DNA of 45,618 nucleotides from Lyngbya sp. HA4199-MV5 (GCA_019359375.1 JAHHHL010000048.1:1-45618), one strand, 5' to 3'. Positions 34,771 through 45,475 are shown, counted from the stretch's first letter. Made by a program: numbers and translations. The notes: generated by a model not told the origin, from the letters alone.

Positions 34771-35871
34771 ATGGGACATTTCAGCTTTCGGCGCTACAGT
34801 GCGATCGCGGTAGGCGCACTCTTGGCGAGCACCATCACCATTCACCCCACTACGGATACAACCAACAATACGACCAGTGCTCACCTGACCTTTGATGCTG
34901 CTGCTTCCGCTCGCAGTAGTGGTGGGCGCAGTGGGGGTGGTTCCTTTCGGTCTTCCCCGTCACGCTCATCCGGTTCTAGCTCGTCGGGTTCTAGTCGCTC
35001 CCGATCGTCGGGTTCCTCTAGCAGTTTCAGCAACAGCCCGTCTTACCAGCGCGATCGCTCCTACGGTGGTGGCGGTACGGTGATCGTGCCCGTCCCTGGT
35101 GGTCCCAGCATCTATAATGACCCTTACCGCAACAATGGGTATAGCAACAACAGCAACAGTCAAGCTGCGACAGATGACTCTGGCGTGGGTTGGATTGTCG
35201 CCCTGATTTTGCTTGGGGTTTCGGCGATCGTCGTCTTTGGGCTTGTTTTTTTCGTCATCAAAGCCATACGTAGTTCCGGTGGGGCTGGCAGCACCGAGCT
35301 GGACAACGACACTATCACGGTGAGCAAAGTGCAGGTAGCACTGCTGGCAGAGGCTCGTGAGATTCAGTCAGAGTTGACTGCCCTCAGCCTGGACGTTGAT
35401 ACAGACACGTCAGAAGGGTTGCTGCAACTGGTACAGGAAGCGGCTTTAGCACTGCTGAGAATGCCCGAAAACTGGTCACACGTCCTGGCAGATTCCCAAG
35501 TAGTCAAAAGTCGAGAAGACGCTGAAGCCCTGTTTAACAAGCTGTCGATCGCCGAGCGTAGCAAATTCAGCGTCGAGACCTTAACCAATGTAGGCGGCAG
35601 AGTGCGGCAGAACGATCGCTTCAAGCCTGATCCGGACGAAGATCCTGCATCCTATATCGTGGTGACACTACTGGTAGGCACCGCTTACGACAAACCACTC
35701 TTTGATCACATCCGGACGCAAGAAGAACTGAGCCAAGCGCTAGAGCGATTGGCATCACTGCCATCCGATTACCTGATGACCTTTGAGCTGCTGTGGAGTC
35801 CCCAAGAATCATCCGACAGCCTGACCTACGACGAATTGCTCACCGAGTATACGGATATGGTGCAACTGTAA
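34771..35871 (+). CDS. DUF1517 family membrane protein
   Basis: A 366-residue protein with a signal-like N-terminus (SAIAVGALLASTITI, 10-24), a long Ser/Gly/Arg-rich stretch (about 48-100), a Pro/Gly/Asn-rich linker, one transmembrane segment (VGWIVALILLGVSAIVVFGL, from 139), and a C-terminal cytosol-side or lumenal domain (about 175-366) of the DUF1517 family (PF07466), with ITVSKVQVALLAEAREIQ, SREDAEALFNKLSIAERSKF and YIVVTLLVGTAYDKPLF. The family is common to cyanobacteria and chloroplasts and has no assigned activity. The next gene encodes the C-terminal domain alone, so this pair is a tandem duplication. The ATG at 34771 is the first available. Confidence 0.85.
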   Translation: MGHFSFRRYSAIAVGALLASTITIHPTTDTTNNTTSAHLTFDAAASARSSGGRSGGGSFRSSPSRSSGSSSSGSSRSRSSGSSSSFSNSPSYQRDRSYGGGGTVIVPVPGGPSIYNDPYRNNGYSNNSNSQAATDDSGVGWIVALILLGVSAIVVFGLVFFVIKAIRSSGGAGSTELDNDTITVSKVQVALLAEAREIQSELTALSLDVDTDTSEGLLQLVQEAALALLRMPENWSHVLADSQVVKSREDAEALFNKLSIAERSKFSVETLTNVGGRVRQNDRFKPDPDEDPASYIVVTLLVGTAYDKPLFDHIRTQEELSQALERLASLPSDYLMTFELLWSPQESSDSLTYDELLTEYTDMVQL

Positions 35872-36003
35872 GGTCATAATGCTGGTGAACCCGTGCGGAG
35901 AGGCGTGCTGCAACCTTGATTTCTGGCTTGAGCTAACGCGATCGCCGCCAAACGGGTTAAAGCTAAAGCACATCAAGCGGCTAACGCTGCAACGTAATTA
36001 TCG

Positions 36004-36035
36004 ATTTGCAACTTTGTAGATTTGCAACTTTGTAG
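36004..36035 (+). repeat. exact tandem repeat of 16 bp
   Basis: ATTTGCAACTTTGTAG occurs twice in direct succession (36004-36019 and 36020-36035), 60 bp before the ATG of the short DUF1517 gene. A tandem pair of this size near a start could be an operator for a dimeric regulator, or simple slippage. Confidence 0.8.
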
Positions 36036-36094
36036 AAATATAGGCATATAGATACGTCAAGCTAAAGTCAGCGATCGCTACGCAACAGGGTGTT

Positions 36095-36718
36095 ATGGAT
36101 CATTTAGAAGAATCGTCAGAGCAAGAATCTGCTGACAGCCTGGAACTGACCAACGACATTGTGACGGTTAGCAGGCTACAAGTGGTGCTGCGATCGCGCG
36201 CCAAGCGTCTTCAAACTCAATTTTCAGCGATCGCGCTACGGGCAAATACAGCAACTCCAGAGGGACTGTTTGAACTGCTGCAAGAGACGGCGAACGTGCT
36301 GCTTGAAAACGCTGATTTCTGGACACACGTTTTAGCCTGCTCGCAAACCGTTGATAGCCGTGAAGAAGCAGAAACCCTCTTCAACAAGTTTTCGCTGCAA
36401 GAACGCGCCAAATTTAGTGCCGAAACTCTCACAAACGTGAATGGAGTCGTGAGCCAGCAACCAGCCGAGGTGCCAAGCACCCCCACCGATCCCGCTTACA
36501 TTGTGGTGACGTTGCTGCTGGGTACCGCAGACGACCAACCGCTCTTTAATGAGATTTATTCAACGTCACTGCTACGCGATGTGTTGGCGGATATTTCACT
36601 CGTGCGATCGCGGTTCCTGCTGGCGTTTGAACTCCTCTGGACACCACAAGACCCGCTGGATAGTTTGACAGAAGCAGACCTGAAGGCAGATTATGCGGAT
36701 CTGGTGCCGATCGCGTAG
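36095..36718 (+). CDS. soluble DUF1517 paralogue
   Basis: A 207-residue protein matching the C-terminal domain of the preceding gene along its length: IVTVSRLQVVLRSRAKRLQ, SREEAETLFNKFSLQERAKF, SAETLTNVNGVVSQ, YIVVTLLLGTADDQPLF and FLLAFELLWTPQDPLDSL. The signal segment, Ser/Gly-rich region and transmembrane helix of the neighbour are absent, so it should be soluble. It may be a partner or decoy for the membrane-bound copy; no function is known for either. The 223-bp gap between them holds a 16-bp tandem repeat. The ATG at 36095 is the only reasonable start. Confidence 0.8.
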   Translation: MDHLEESSEQESADSLELTNDIVTVSRLQVVLRSRAKRLQTQFSAIALRANTATPEGLFELLQETANVLLENADFWTHVLACSQTVDSREEAETLFNKFSLQERAKFSAETLTNVNGVVSQQPAEVPSTPTDPAYIVVTLLLGTADDQPLFNEIYSTSLLRDVLADISLVRSRFLLAFELLWTPQDPLDSLTEADLKADYADLVPIA

Positions 36719-36719
36719 G

Positions 36720-36880
36720 GAAAGGTAGAGGGCAGAGGGCAGAAGGGTGAGGGATGAAGGCTAAAGGCTAAAAAGCTAATAGCTGACTGCTTAGAGGTTA
36801 GAAAGCTGACTCCTGACTCCTGACTCCCCCTCTTCTCTAACAACCAACAACTAACAACTAACAACTCTTCCCCAAGCTGA
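36720..36880. repeat. heptanucleotide array between DUF1517 gene and ispF
   Basis: AGAGGGCAGAGGGCAGAAGG and GGCTAAAGGCTAAAAAG on the left, then CTGACTCCTGACTCCTGAC and AACAACTAACAACTAACAA on the right. It starts at the stop of the DUF1517 gene and ends about 45 bp before the ispF ATG. Same class as the other arrays. Confidence 0.75.
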
Positions 36881-36925
36881 CCACGCGCCTCCCTCTATAA
36901 TCAAAACGTTGAGCGCCGTAGGCTG

Positions 36926-37405
36926 ATGACGAAGATTCGGATTGGCAATGGGTATGATATGCACCGCCTGGTGAGCGATCGTCCACTTATCCTGGGAGGA
37001 ATAGAAATCGAGCATGAACTGGGCTTGCTGGGGCATAGTGATGCCGATGTGCTGACGCACGCGATTATGGATGCCATGCTGGGTGCGCTGAGTCTGGGTG
37101 ACATTGGGCACTACTTTCCACCCACTGATCCCACCTGGAAAGGGGCAGACAGCGTGGCATTGCTGATGCAGGTCGATCGCCTGATTCAAGCGGAGGGCTG
37201 GACGATCGGTAATATTGACTCTGTAGTCGTGGCAGAGCGTCCAAAACTCAAGCCACACATCTCAGCAATGCGCGATCGTCTCTCTACCGCCCTCAAGCTC
37301 CAACCGAATCAGGTCGGTATCAAAGCCACTACAAACGAAAAACTGGATGCAACGGGACGTGAAGAAGGGATTTCAGCTTACGCCGTTGTGCTGCTGGTGG
37401 CATAG
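36926..37405 (+). CDS. ispF: 2-C-methyl-D-erythritol 2,4-cyclodiphosphate synthase
   Basis: A 159-residue MEP-pathway enzyme that turns CDP-methylerythritol phosphate into the cyclic diphosphate on the route to isoprenoids (carotenoids, phytol, hopanoids). Metal ligands are Asp11 and His13 in GNGYDMHRL and His45 in [37 protein letters not shown] and [20 protein letters not shown] are also diagnostic. Length is normal and the ATG at 36926 gives the expected N-terminus. Confidence 0.97.
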   Translation: MTKIRIGNGYDMHRLVSDRPLILGGIEIEHELGLLGHSDADVLTHAIMDAMLGALSLGDIGHYFPPTDPTWKGADSVALLMQVDRLIQAEGWTIGNIDSVVVAERPKLKPHISAMRDRLSTALKLQPNQVGIKATTNEKLDATGREEGISAYAVVLLVA

Positions 37406-38174
37406 AGCGATGGCATGATGCCCGCCTTCGGTCAGTAGCCTTACCACAAACCAGCCTCGGTGCATCTTTCTCACTTGTTTGTCACGCACAGAAGCGCTGG
37501 TCAGGTTTCCCGTCTCTGTAAGTAGGGAGGCACAATTAAATATAAAATCTGCGTAGGATGGGTAAAGCCGTTCCGGCATATCAGAAAAGCGAAGCGTAAC
37601 CCATGCTGCTAATGGTTCTGATGCGTTACGGCTATGTCTAACACATCCTACATTTGATTCCATCTGGCTACTTAATGGCTTTAGAGTTGTGCGATGGCTA
37701 AAACAGTAGCGGTCCACCAACTTGATGAAGATTTCATCAAACTTCACTAAAGCTTATGTGATAGTGCTTCACCGCAGCAGGGTAAATTAGATTGCAGAAG
37801 CAGCTAGCTCAGCCTGCCACTTTTTGCTGAAACAACTTCTGGTCTGAAGGCTCGCCTTTAACAGACTATACTTTTAGTTCACTACCTCTTTCGATTGCAG
37901 AAATGTTGATGAATCGGTTAAATAGGGTTGTTTATGGCAGTGATTGGGTAATCAGGTGCAATCATACCGAGGTAAGGCATGGTACCTGGCTGACTTCAAG
38001 GCTTCATAGCGTGACGGCAGCTTGAGATACGATGCAGATATTCTTCAAGCCGTACTTGCACGTTATGCGCTCAGTGCCATGGTTCAACCACCTGCGATCG
38101 CGTTTAGCACACCGTTCTGATACGAGTCCCTGAAATTCATCCTCACTTTCTCTTCGCTTGGGAAGCCACGAGTT
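37406..38174. other. 769-bp intergenic region with an old miniature element
   Basis: At 37528-37670 there is a worn relative of the element at 27813-28017: GCGTAGGATGGGTAAAGCCG, GAAAAGCGAAGCGTAACC and GATGCGTTACGGC match its core, and CACATCCTAC closes it. The ends are degenerate. The rest, including the pilT-like promoter region, shows nothing I can name. A 124-codon minus-strand frame (37373-37747) is not convincing. Confidence 0.5.
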
Positions 38175-39674
38175 ATGACTGCTACTAATGCTTCTACCGG
38201 ATCGAAACCTGATGCCAGTACATCCATCCGGTTTGTCATTCAAGACGCTTATGACCGTGGAGCAACAGCGCTATACCTTCAGTCTGGGCGACCACCCTTT
38301 TATCGCATGAGCGGTAAGCTGCTGCCGCAAGATCATCTCGCACCACTCACGCCAGAGCAGTTTCGGCATTACCTTCAGGAAGTGCTGACACCCCAGCAAC
38401 TCAAGCATTACCTGGAAGTACGCAAGCTGGACGTTGACGTGCGGATTCCTGGCTTTATGCAGGGTCGCGTTAACTGTGGACCGACAGCACAAGGAACGGA
38501 GGCGATGAGTCTCAATGCGATCGCGCTGGATGGTCCAGGGCGTGATGTGCAGCGTCAGGGCACTGTGCAGGTCATGGTAGAAGATGCCTGTAAGCAGCGT
38601 GCGTCTGACATTCATCTGCAAGTAGGTGAGCCGGTGCGGTTCCGGATTCAGGGCAAGATGGTCAAACAGGAGTCCTACGGCAAAATCACCGCACGGCAGT
38701 TTGAAGAGTTTCTGCAAGAAGTGTTAGCACCAGCCCAACAAGAGCAGTTTAAGGTACGGCAAGAACTGGATACCGCTATTCTCTACGAAGGCATGGTGCG
38801 CTGCCGGGTGAATTGTTCGCAGTCGATTATGGGTGGAGCAATGGTGCTCCGCTTGATTTCGCTGGATGTGCCAACGCTGAAGAAATTGGGGCTACCGGAG
38901 ATTTTGGGCGTGCTGGCAGAGGAACGGCAAGGTCTCATCTTAGTGACGGGTTCGGTCAACTCTGGAAAATCGACCTCGCTTGCCGCCATGCTGCGACATG
39001 TCAATGAAACCCTGCCGCGCAAGATTGTGACGATCGAAGACCCCATTGAGTACGTTCACACCTCGAACCAGTCGCTTGTCACTCAGCGAGAAGTGGGGCT
39101 GCACACCCAGGAATTTAAGGATGCGCTTCGGGGCGCACTGCGCCAAGATCCAGACATTATTTTGATCGGCGAAATGCGCGATCGAGAAACCGTCGATACC
39201 GCTATTCGTGCCTCTCTCACAGGTCACTTAGTTTTGGGTACGCTGCATACTAAAGGGTCTGTGAATGCCTTCAAGCGGTTGCTAAATTTCTACACGCCCG
39301 AAGAGCAAGAAACGGTGCGGATTCAAATTGTGGATGCTCTCCGTGCAGTGATTGCTCAAGCATTGGTGCCAACCGTTCACGGCGGACGCACGGCGGCTCT
39401 GGAAATCATGCTCAACACCGACACCATTCGAGATTACCTCCAGAAGGGCGCGATCGAAGAAATCTATCAACTGATGGAAGAAGGTAAAGACGGGAGCCAA
39501 ACCCTCAACCAGGCATTGTTTGACCTGTATGAAGGCGGCGTGATCACCCCGCACGATGCCCTTACAGCGTCTCTTTTGCCAGATGACCTGAACTACATGC
39601 TGAAGAATTACACGCGTCGCTCTAGCCGATCGGGCTTGATGACCTCTGAGTATTTTAATCACCAGATGACTTAG
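38175..39674 (+). CDS. PilT-family ATPase with duplicated N-terminal domain
   Basis: A 499-residue type IV pilus retraction-type ATPase. Two copies of the PilT N-terminal domain lie in tandem: residues about 17-118 (SIRFVIQDAYDRGATALYLQ) and about 130-230 (VQVMVEDACKQRASDIHLQV). Each contains a PilT-like YLQEVL/FLQEVL...QQ block and ends in RVNCGP/RVNCSQ. The ATPase part (about 240-460) has Walker A GSVNSGKS (259-266, unlike the usual GPTGSGKS), TIEDPIE (286-292), Walker B DIILIGEMR (327-335) and the His box HLVLGTLHT (351-359). A normal PilT is about 350-430 residues with one N-terminal domain. The first domain has lost the SDIHL signature (TALYL), so it is probably structural or regulatory. 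It is likely a second PilT-like protein (twitching/phototaxis), not the core motor; that is inference. Confidence 0.85.
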   Translation: MTATNASTGSKPDASTSIRFVIQDAYDRGATALYLQSGRPPFYRMSGKLLPQDHLAPLTPEQFRHYLQEVLTPQQLKHYLEVRKLDVDVRIPGFMQGRVNCGPTAQGTEAMSLNAIALDGPGRDVQRQGTVQVMVEDACKQRASDIHLQVGEPVRFRIQGKMVKQESYGKITARQFEEFLQEVLAPAQQEQFKVRQELDTAILYEGMVRCRVNCSQSIMGGAMVLRLISLDVPTLKKLGLPEILGVLAEERQGLILVTGSVNSGKSTSLAAMLRHVNETLPRKIVTIEDPIEYVHTSNQSLVTQREVGLHTQEFKDALRGALRQDPDIILIGEMRDRETVDTAIRASLTGHLVLGTLHTKGSVNAFKRLLNFYTPEEQETVRIQIVDALRAVIAQALVPTVHGGRTAALEIMLNTDTIRDYLQKGAIEEIYQLMEEGKDGSQTLNQALFDLYEGGVITPHDALTASLLPDDLNYMLKNYTRRSSRSGLMTSEYFNHQMT

Positions 39675-39806
39675 GAGGCAGAGGGCAGAGGGCAGAAGGC
39701 AGGGGGAGCAAGGGAAGCAGAGAGAGCGGGGGAGGCAGGGGGAAAGGGATAAAGGATAAGAAGCTGACTCCTGAATTCAAAACTCATCCCTCATCCCTCA
39801 TCCTTC
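39672..39806. repeat. heptanucleotide array between PilT-like gene and purF
   Basis: The left part is purine-rich (GAGGCAGAGGGCAGAGGGC, AAGGGATAAAGGATAAG) and the right part pyrimidine-rich (AAAACTCATCCCTCATCC, CCTCATCCTTCACC). It begins at the stop of the PilT-like gene and ends six bases before the stop of purF (convergent). Confidence 0.75.
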
Positions 39807-39811
39807 ACCTA

Positions 39812-41368
<1,557 letters not shown>

Positions 41369-41550
41369 GCCGCAGTTCAGCTCCTGGCTGGGGATGGGAT
41401 GGGTAAGAAAAGTCAGGTAATGAGGGTGCAAACAACCATCACTTAATATTTGTTTAATCTTCTCATTAACTGACGATTACATCGTAACAATTATGAAGCT
41501 GGCTCTTAAAGTCTTCAAATGTATCTACGAATACAGAAAACTGCAAGAGG

Positions 41551-43914
41551 TTATTGATCTAACTGACGTTCGATCGCGCGGTGCCAGCGATCGCCCATAT
41601 CGGCAAGCGTGACGTTAAGCAGCGAGATTGCATTCGTGCTGATCTGCAAAGACGATGTGGTTGCCGTGACGGTGCCGATCAGTTGCCAGTTTTTTGAAAG
41701 GTGCTGATTTAGGTAAGCTTCCCAATCGACCTGAGCAACAGGCGCGATCGATACAATTATTCGCGCACCACCTTCTGCAAAGAGCAGGTGATCGAACCGG
41801 GCAGTTGAAGCTGGAAGGTCGATCGTTGCCCCATGTTGTCCACTCAGGCAAGATTCTGCCAGCGCTACGGCTAAGCCACCTTCAGCACAGTCATGCGCCG
41901 ATCGCACCCAACCGTGACGAATGCCCTCACGACAGGCTGCCTGCACGCGGCGTTCCAGATCAAAGTTGATACCGGGAGGGATGCCTGCGATCGTGCTGTG
42001 AATGACTGCCAGGTAGTCTGAAGCGCCGAGGGTGAGGAGAGAGGAGAGAGGGGAGAGGGGAGAGTCGAATTCTGGAGGTTCTGTCGTTGCTCCGAGCAGG
42101 TAAATCAAATCGCCTTCTGATTGCCAGCCTTGACCGCAGATTTTGGTTAAGTCGGGAATTAAACCAACCATGCCGACAACGGGTGTGGGGTAAATGGGTT
42201 GGGGTTTGCCGTCTGCATCCAGGGTTTCGTTGTAGAGCGAGACGTTGCCACCTGTAACGGGCGTACTGAACTCCTTGCAGGCTTCGGCTAAACCACGGCA
42301 GGCTTCGGCAAGTTGCCAGTAGCCGATCGGCTTTTCGGGACTGCCAAAGTTCAAATTATCCGTCACCGCCAACGGTTCAGCGCCTACACAGCTTAAGTTT
42401 CGTGCTGCTTCTGCCACTGCTGCCTTGGCACCTTCATAGGGATGGAGGTAGACGTAGCGGGGATTGCAGTCAACGGTGGCGGCTACGCCGGGGAGGGTGT
42501 GGGGTGTGGGGTGTGGGGTGTGGGGTCGGACACGCACGATCGCGGCATCGGCACCACCGGGCAGCATCACCGTATTATTCTGCACCTGATGATCATACTG
42601 ACGGTAGACCCAACGTTTAGAGGCGATCGTGGGGCTTGCCAGCAGTCGCAGCAGAATGTCGTTCCAGGTGTGCTGCGTGCCCTGAATCTCGATACCTTCA
42701 GGCGTGCAGGATGGCAAGCTGTCGGAAGACCATGCCCAGGCTTGTTTGGCGTAGTCGGGTGGTTCGGCTAACAGTTCACGATGGTAGATGGGTGTGTTGT
42801 CAGAAAGTGCAGTGGCAAGGATTTCAGCCGCAACTTCGCCTTTAAACAGAATGCGAACGATCGGCTCCTCAATGACCGTACCTGCGACGACGGCATGAAG
42901 TCCCCAGCGCTCAAAGATGTCGATGAGTTCTTGTTCCCGTCCTTTATGGGCGACAAACAGCATGCGCTCCTGGGATTCGGAAAGCAGGTATTCGTAGGGC
43001 CCCATGCCACTTTCGCGCACGGGGATCAAATTCAGGTCAAATTCAATGCCCACGCCACCTTTCGCCGCCATTTCGGAGGTGGAGCAGGTAATGCCCGCTG
43101 CGCCCATATCTTGAGCGGCAACGACAGCGCCCGTTTTGAAGGCTTCCAGGCACGCCTCAATGAGGGATTTTTCTAAGAAGGGATCACCGACTTGTACTGC
43201 GGGTCGATCGTCCATTGAGGCATCGCTCAACTCGGCGCTGGCGAAGCTTGCACCGCCCATACCATCTCGTCCCGTTGTAGAACCGACATAAAGCACCGGG
43301 TTGCCGATGCCCTTTGCACCAGAGACAACGATTTCAGGTGTTTCCATTAAGCCCAGCGCCATCACGTTCACCAGCGGATTGTCGGAGTAGGCGCGATCGA
43401 AGTAAATTTCGCCGCCCACAGTGGGAACTCCGACACAGTTGCCGTAGTGAGCAATGCCAGAGACCACACCGCTAAATAAACGACGCGTCCGAGGGTTATC
43501 CAACGAACCGAAGCGGAGGGAATTCAGCAGTGCGATCGGGCGTGCCCCCATCGTAAAAATATCGCGCAGGATGCCGCCTACACCCGTCGCTGCACCTTGA
43601 AAGGGTTCCACAGCCGAAGGGTGGTTATGCGACTCGATTTTGAATGCCAGATGCAAGCCATTGCCTAAATCGACGACTCCAGCATTCTCACCAGGACCTA
43701 CAAGGATGCGATCGCCCTCTGTCGGGAACTGCTTCAGCAGCGGACGCGAGTTCTTGTAGCAGCAGTGTTCCGACCACATCACCCCAAACATACCCAACTC
43801 AGCCTTATTGGGGTGGCGACCCAGACGACGCACAATTTCTGCGTACTCCTCTGGCTTAATGCCCTCTGCGGCGATTTCTTCAGGAGAGAACGGGGCAGCG
43901 ATCGGAGCAGTCAT
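41551..43914 (-). CDS. purL: phosphoribosylformylglycinamidine synthase, small-PurL type
   Basis: A 787-residue synthetase subunit from the ATG at 43914 ([20 protein letters not shown]); the frame is open to 44049 only through a heptanucleotide array, which is not protein. [51 protein letters not shown] and [13 protein letters not shown] are typical. It works with PurS and PurQ, which are not in the window, to make FGAM. Two parts look foreign: HTPHPTPHT (about residues 465-475) and [10 protein letters not shown] (about 615-628), both encoded by repetitive 7-bp-like DNA, probably in-frame repeat insertions into surface loops. purF follows 180 bp downstream on the same strand. Confidence 0.95.
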   Translation of the reverse strand: MTAPIAAPFSPEEIAAEGIKPEEYAEIVRRLGRHPNKAELGMFGVMWSEHCCYKNSRPLLKQFPTEGDRILVGPGENAGVVDLGNGLHLAFKIESHNHPSAVEPFQGAATGVGGILRDIFTMGARPIALLNSLRFGSLDNPRTRRLFSGVVSGIAHYGNCVGVPTVGGEIYFDRAYSDNPLVNVMALGLMETPEIVVSGAKGIGNPVLYVGSTTGRDGMGGASFASAELSDASMDDRPAVQVGDPFLEKSLIEACLEAFKTGAVVAAQDMGAAGITCSTSEMAAKGGVGIEFDLNLIPVRESGMGPYEYLLSESQERMLFVAHKGREQELIDIFERWGLHAVVAGTVIEEPIVRILFKGEVAAEILATALSDNTPIYHRELLAEPPDYAKQAWAWSSDSLPSCTPEGIEIQGTQHTWNDILLRLLASPTIASKRWVYRQYDHQVQNNTVMLPGGADAAIVRVRPHTPHPTPHTLPGVAATVDCNPRYVYLHPYEGAKAAVAEAARNLSCVGAEPLAVTDNLNFGSPEKPIGYWQLAEACRGLAEACKEFSTPVTGGNVSLYNETLDADGKPQPIYPTPVVGMVGLIPDLTKICGQGWQSEGDLIYLLGATTEPPEFDSPLSPLSSLLTLGASDYLAVIHSTIAGIPPGINFDLERRVQAACREGIRHGWVRSAHDCAEGGLAVALAESCLSGQHGATIDLPASTARFDHLLFAEGGARIIVSIAPVAQVDWEAYLNQHLSKNWQLIGTVTATTSSLQISTNAISLLNVTLADMGDRWHRAIERQLDQ
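42030..42064 (-). repeat. repeat-derived stretch within purL (second site)
   Basis: GGGTGAGGAGAGAGGAGAGA and AGGGGAGAGGGGAGAG (plus strand) read, on the coding strand, as [10 protein letters not shown] between EPPEFD and TLGASDYL. The motif is like the GGGAGTAGGGAG units of the intergenic arrays. The insertion is in frame. Confidence 0.65.
42490..42528 (-). repeat. repeat-derived stretch within purL (first site)
   Basis: GGGGAGGGTGTGGGGTGTGG and GGTGTGGGGTGTGGGGTC (plus strand, 7-bp unit GGGGTGT) read on the coding strand as HTPHPTPHT, between IVRVRP and [17 protein letters not shown]. Most PurL proteins would pass directly from one to the other. It is the same unit length as the intergenic arrays. 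Confidence 0.7.
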
Positions 43915-43964
43915 ACAAAGCACGCCGGGAGAACACGCTTTATTGTATCGGTATTTCAGCGTTG

Positions 43965-44280
43965 GGCGGGAGTGGGGAGTCGGGAGTGGGAGTCGGGAGT
44001 CGGGAGTCGGGAAGAGTTTTGAGTTGATTGAGCGGTCAGCGGTCAGCAATCAGCTTTTTAGCCTTTAGCTGTACTGATTCAAAACATTAACCGCGTAGGG
44101 TGCCGTTAGCGCCAGCGTAACGCGCCGCATATTAAGGCTAACCAGACGAGTTAATACATTAGCCTTTAGCCTTCCTCCCTTATCCCCCGCCCTTATGCCT
44201 TCTGCCCTCTGCCCTCTGCCTTCTGGCTCCTGACTCCTTCTAAAAACTAACAACTAAAAACCAACAACTTCTCCTGTCTC
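43965..44280. repeat. heptanucleotide array with a nested insert, upstream of purL
   Basis: The left part has GGGAGTCGGGAGTGGGAG and GAGTCGGGAGTCGGGAAG, then GAGTTTTGAGTTGATTGAGC shared with arrays at 16950, 19070 and 20330. The right part has CTTCTGCCCTCTGCCCTC and CAACTAAAAACCAACAAC. Between them, 44064-44160 contains GCGTAGGGTGCCGTTAGCGC and CAGCGTAACGCGCCGC, a different palindrome type that seems to have inserted into the array. It separates purL from the VOC gene. Confidence 0.7.
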
Positions 44281-44283
44281 CCC

Positions 44284-44679
44284 TCAATCTGTCCGATCGC
44301 GCCGATTAACCGTTGCAGGCTGTTCTGCAAAGACAACACAGTTCCCACTGGGATCTAAAACGGTAAATTCTCGCAAACCCCAGGGTCTCGTGGTGAGCGC
44401 CCCATTGGGATGAATCACGCCGTGCGTCTGGTATTCCTCGTAAAGAGCGTCGATACCGCTGACATTAATGCGACAGCTTGTGTTTTCTGCTATCTGGCGA
44501 TCGCTGCATTGCCACAGGTGAAGCGATGCACCCCCACGACGCAAGCCCGCATAATCCTCGTACTGAAACTCGGTGGTAAAACCCATCTGCTCGTAAAAGG
44601 CGATCGTGATAGCCAGATCAACCGCTGGCAGCACGGGCACCGCACTGAGAAATTTGGTTGTAGAGGTGAGAGAGTTCAT
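44284..44679 (-). CDS. VOC (glyoxalase/bleomycin-resistance fold) family protein
   Basis: A 131-residue single VOC domain: AVPVLPAVDLAITIAFYEQMGF (the first beta-alpha unit), the central LHLWQCSD and INVSGIDALYEEY, and the closing REFTVLDPSGNCVVFAEQPA. It resembles bleomycin-resistance-type proteins (WGLREFTVLDPSGN). Glyoxalase-type metal ligands are not obvious, so it may bind rather than transform a substrate. The ATG at 44679 has GGAG about nine bases upstream. It lies head-to-tail with the Uma2 gene on the same strand, 21 bp away (44680-44700), so they are probably co-transcribed. Confidence 0.82.
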   Translation of the reverse strand: MNSLTSTTKFLSAVPVLPAVDLAITIAFYEQMGFTTEFQYEDYAGLRRGGASLHLWQCSDRQIAENTSCRINVSGIDALYEEYQTHGVIHPNGALTTRPWGLREFTVLDPSGNCVVFAEQPATVNRRDRTD

Positions 44680-44700
44680 CGTTTTAGCTCCATTTGCTGG

Positions 44701-45366
44701 CTATGGCTTGCCTTCATGATGGACGTGTAGCCATTCGCGAAGCGATCGCAGTGCTGTCATCAACCCTAGCGCATCGCTCTCGTCAATAAACTGGAGAATG
44801 CGACCCGCAGGCAAAAACGGAAACGCAAACCCGTTGGCGATCTGGCTATAGCGTTGCTGCTCTAACCCATAAATGTGCAACTGCCCCTTCAAAAAATCAT
44901 CTCCCGGTTGGCTGACATAGCGCCACACTTCAGGCACGCCCATCGCGGCGTACAGCGAGAGTCTATCTAAAGCACTCTGATTGAACGAAACATCCAGAAT
45001 TAAGTCTGGTGGCGGATCAACAGTGAGGTCGATCGCCGCCTTGCCATGAACCTGCTGCTCGTGCTGGATGTAATAGCCAGTGTCGGGTTCCACAGCTATC
45101 CCTAAATCAGACCGCTTTAACGTTGGGGTTTTGTAGCCTTCTACTGGTAGCTTCATCGCCTCAGCAAGAACGAGAATGAGCGATTCGATCAGCTTGTGGC
45201 AGCGATCGTGTTCTTCAAGCGGAGTCATGAGTTCCAGCCGACCGCGATCGTAGGTAAAGCGAGAGGCGCGATCGGCTTCCATTTCGATCAAGAGTGCTTC
45301 AAACTTCTGCCAGCTTATATTCTCCAGTACGATTCGCTGTTCACTGGGCTTGGGGTTTTTTGCCAT
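44701..45366 (-). CDS. Uma2-family (DUF820) putative endonuclease
   Basis: A 221-residue protein of the Uma2/DUF820 family, which has a PD-(D/E)xK nuclease-like fold and is greatly expanded in cyanobacteria. ENISWQKFEALLIEMEAD, SRFTYDRGRLELMTPLEEH and VDPPPDLILDVSFNQSALD are recognisable. In the predicted active site, the usual E-x-x-S and Lys positions read LDVSF and LDRLSLYA, so Glu-to-Asp and Lys-to-Arg changes may weaken activity. The true function of the family is not established. The VOC gene follows 21 bp downstream. The ATG at 45366 is the first in frame. Confidence 0.85.
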   Translation of the reverse strand: MAKNPKPSEQRIVLENISWQKFEALLIEMEADRASRFTYDRGRLELMTPLEEHDRCHKLIESLILVLAEAMKLPVEGYKTPTLKRSDLGIAVEPDTGYYIQHEQQVHGKAAIDLTVDPPPDLILDVSFNQSALDRLSLYAAMGVPEVWRYVSQPGDDFLKGQLHIYGLEQQRYSQIANGFAFPFLPAGRILQFIDESDALGLMTALRSLREWLHVHHEGKP

Positions 45367-45448
45367 ATTCGTTTCTGATCAACCCTTTTCGTGGTTGCGC
45401 TTTTCTTTATTAACGCATTGGAGGGGCACGGTGCGAGAGAGACCCTTG

Positions 45449-45475
45449 AAAGGATCGCGGATTAAATAAGACCGG
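45449..45475 (+). repeat. solo end of the miniature-element family
   Basis: GGATCGCGGATTAAATAAGA (45452-45471) followed by CCGG matches the left end of the elements at 10463 and 27813. The next bases, to the window's end, do not show the matching right end, so this is a decayed or partial copy. Confidence 0.5.

Noticed and set aside
37373-37747. 124-codon minus-strand frame
   Set aside because: It overlaps the ispF end and an old miniature element; no family features.
43915-44049. N-terminal extension of PurL
   Set aside because: It translates the heptanucleotide array ([16 protein letters not shown]); the ATG at 43914 gives the normal PurL start.
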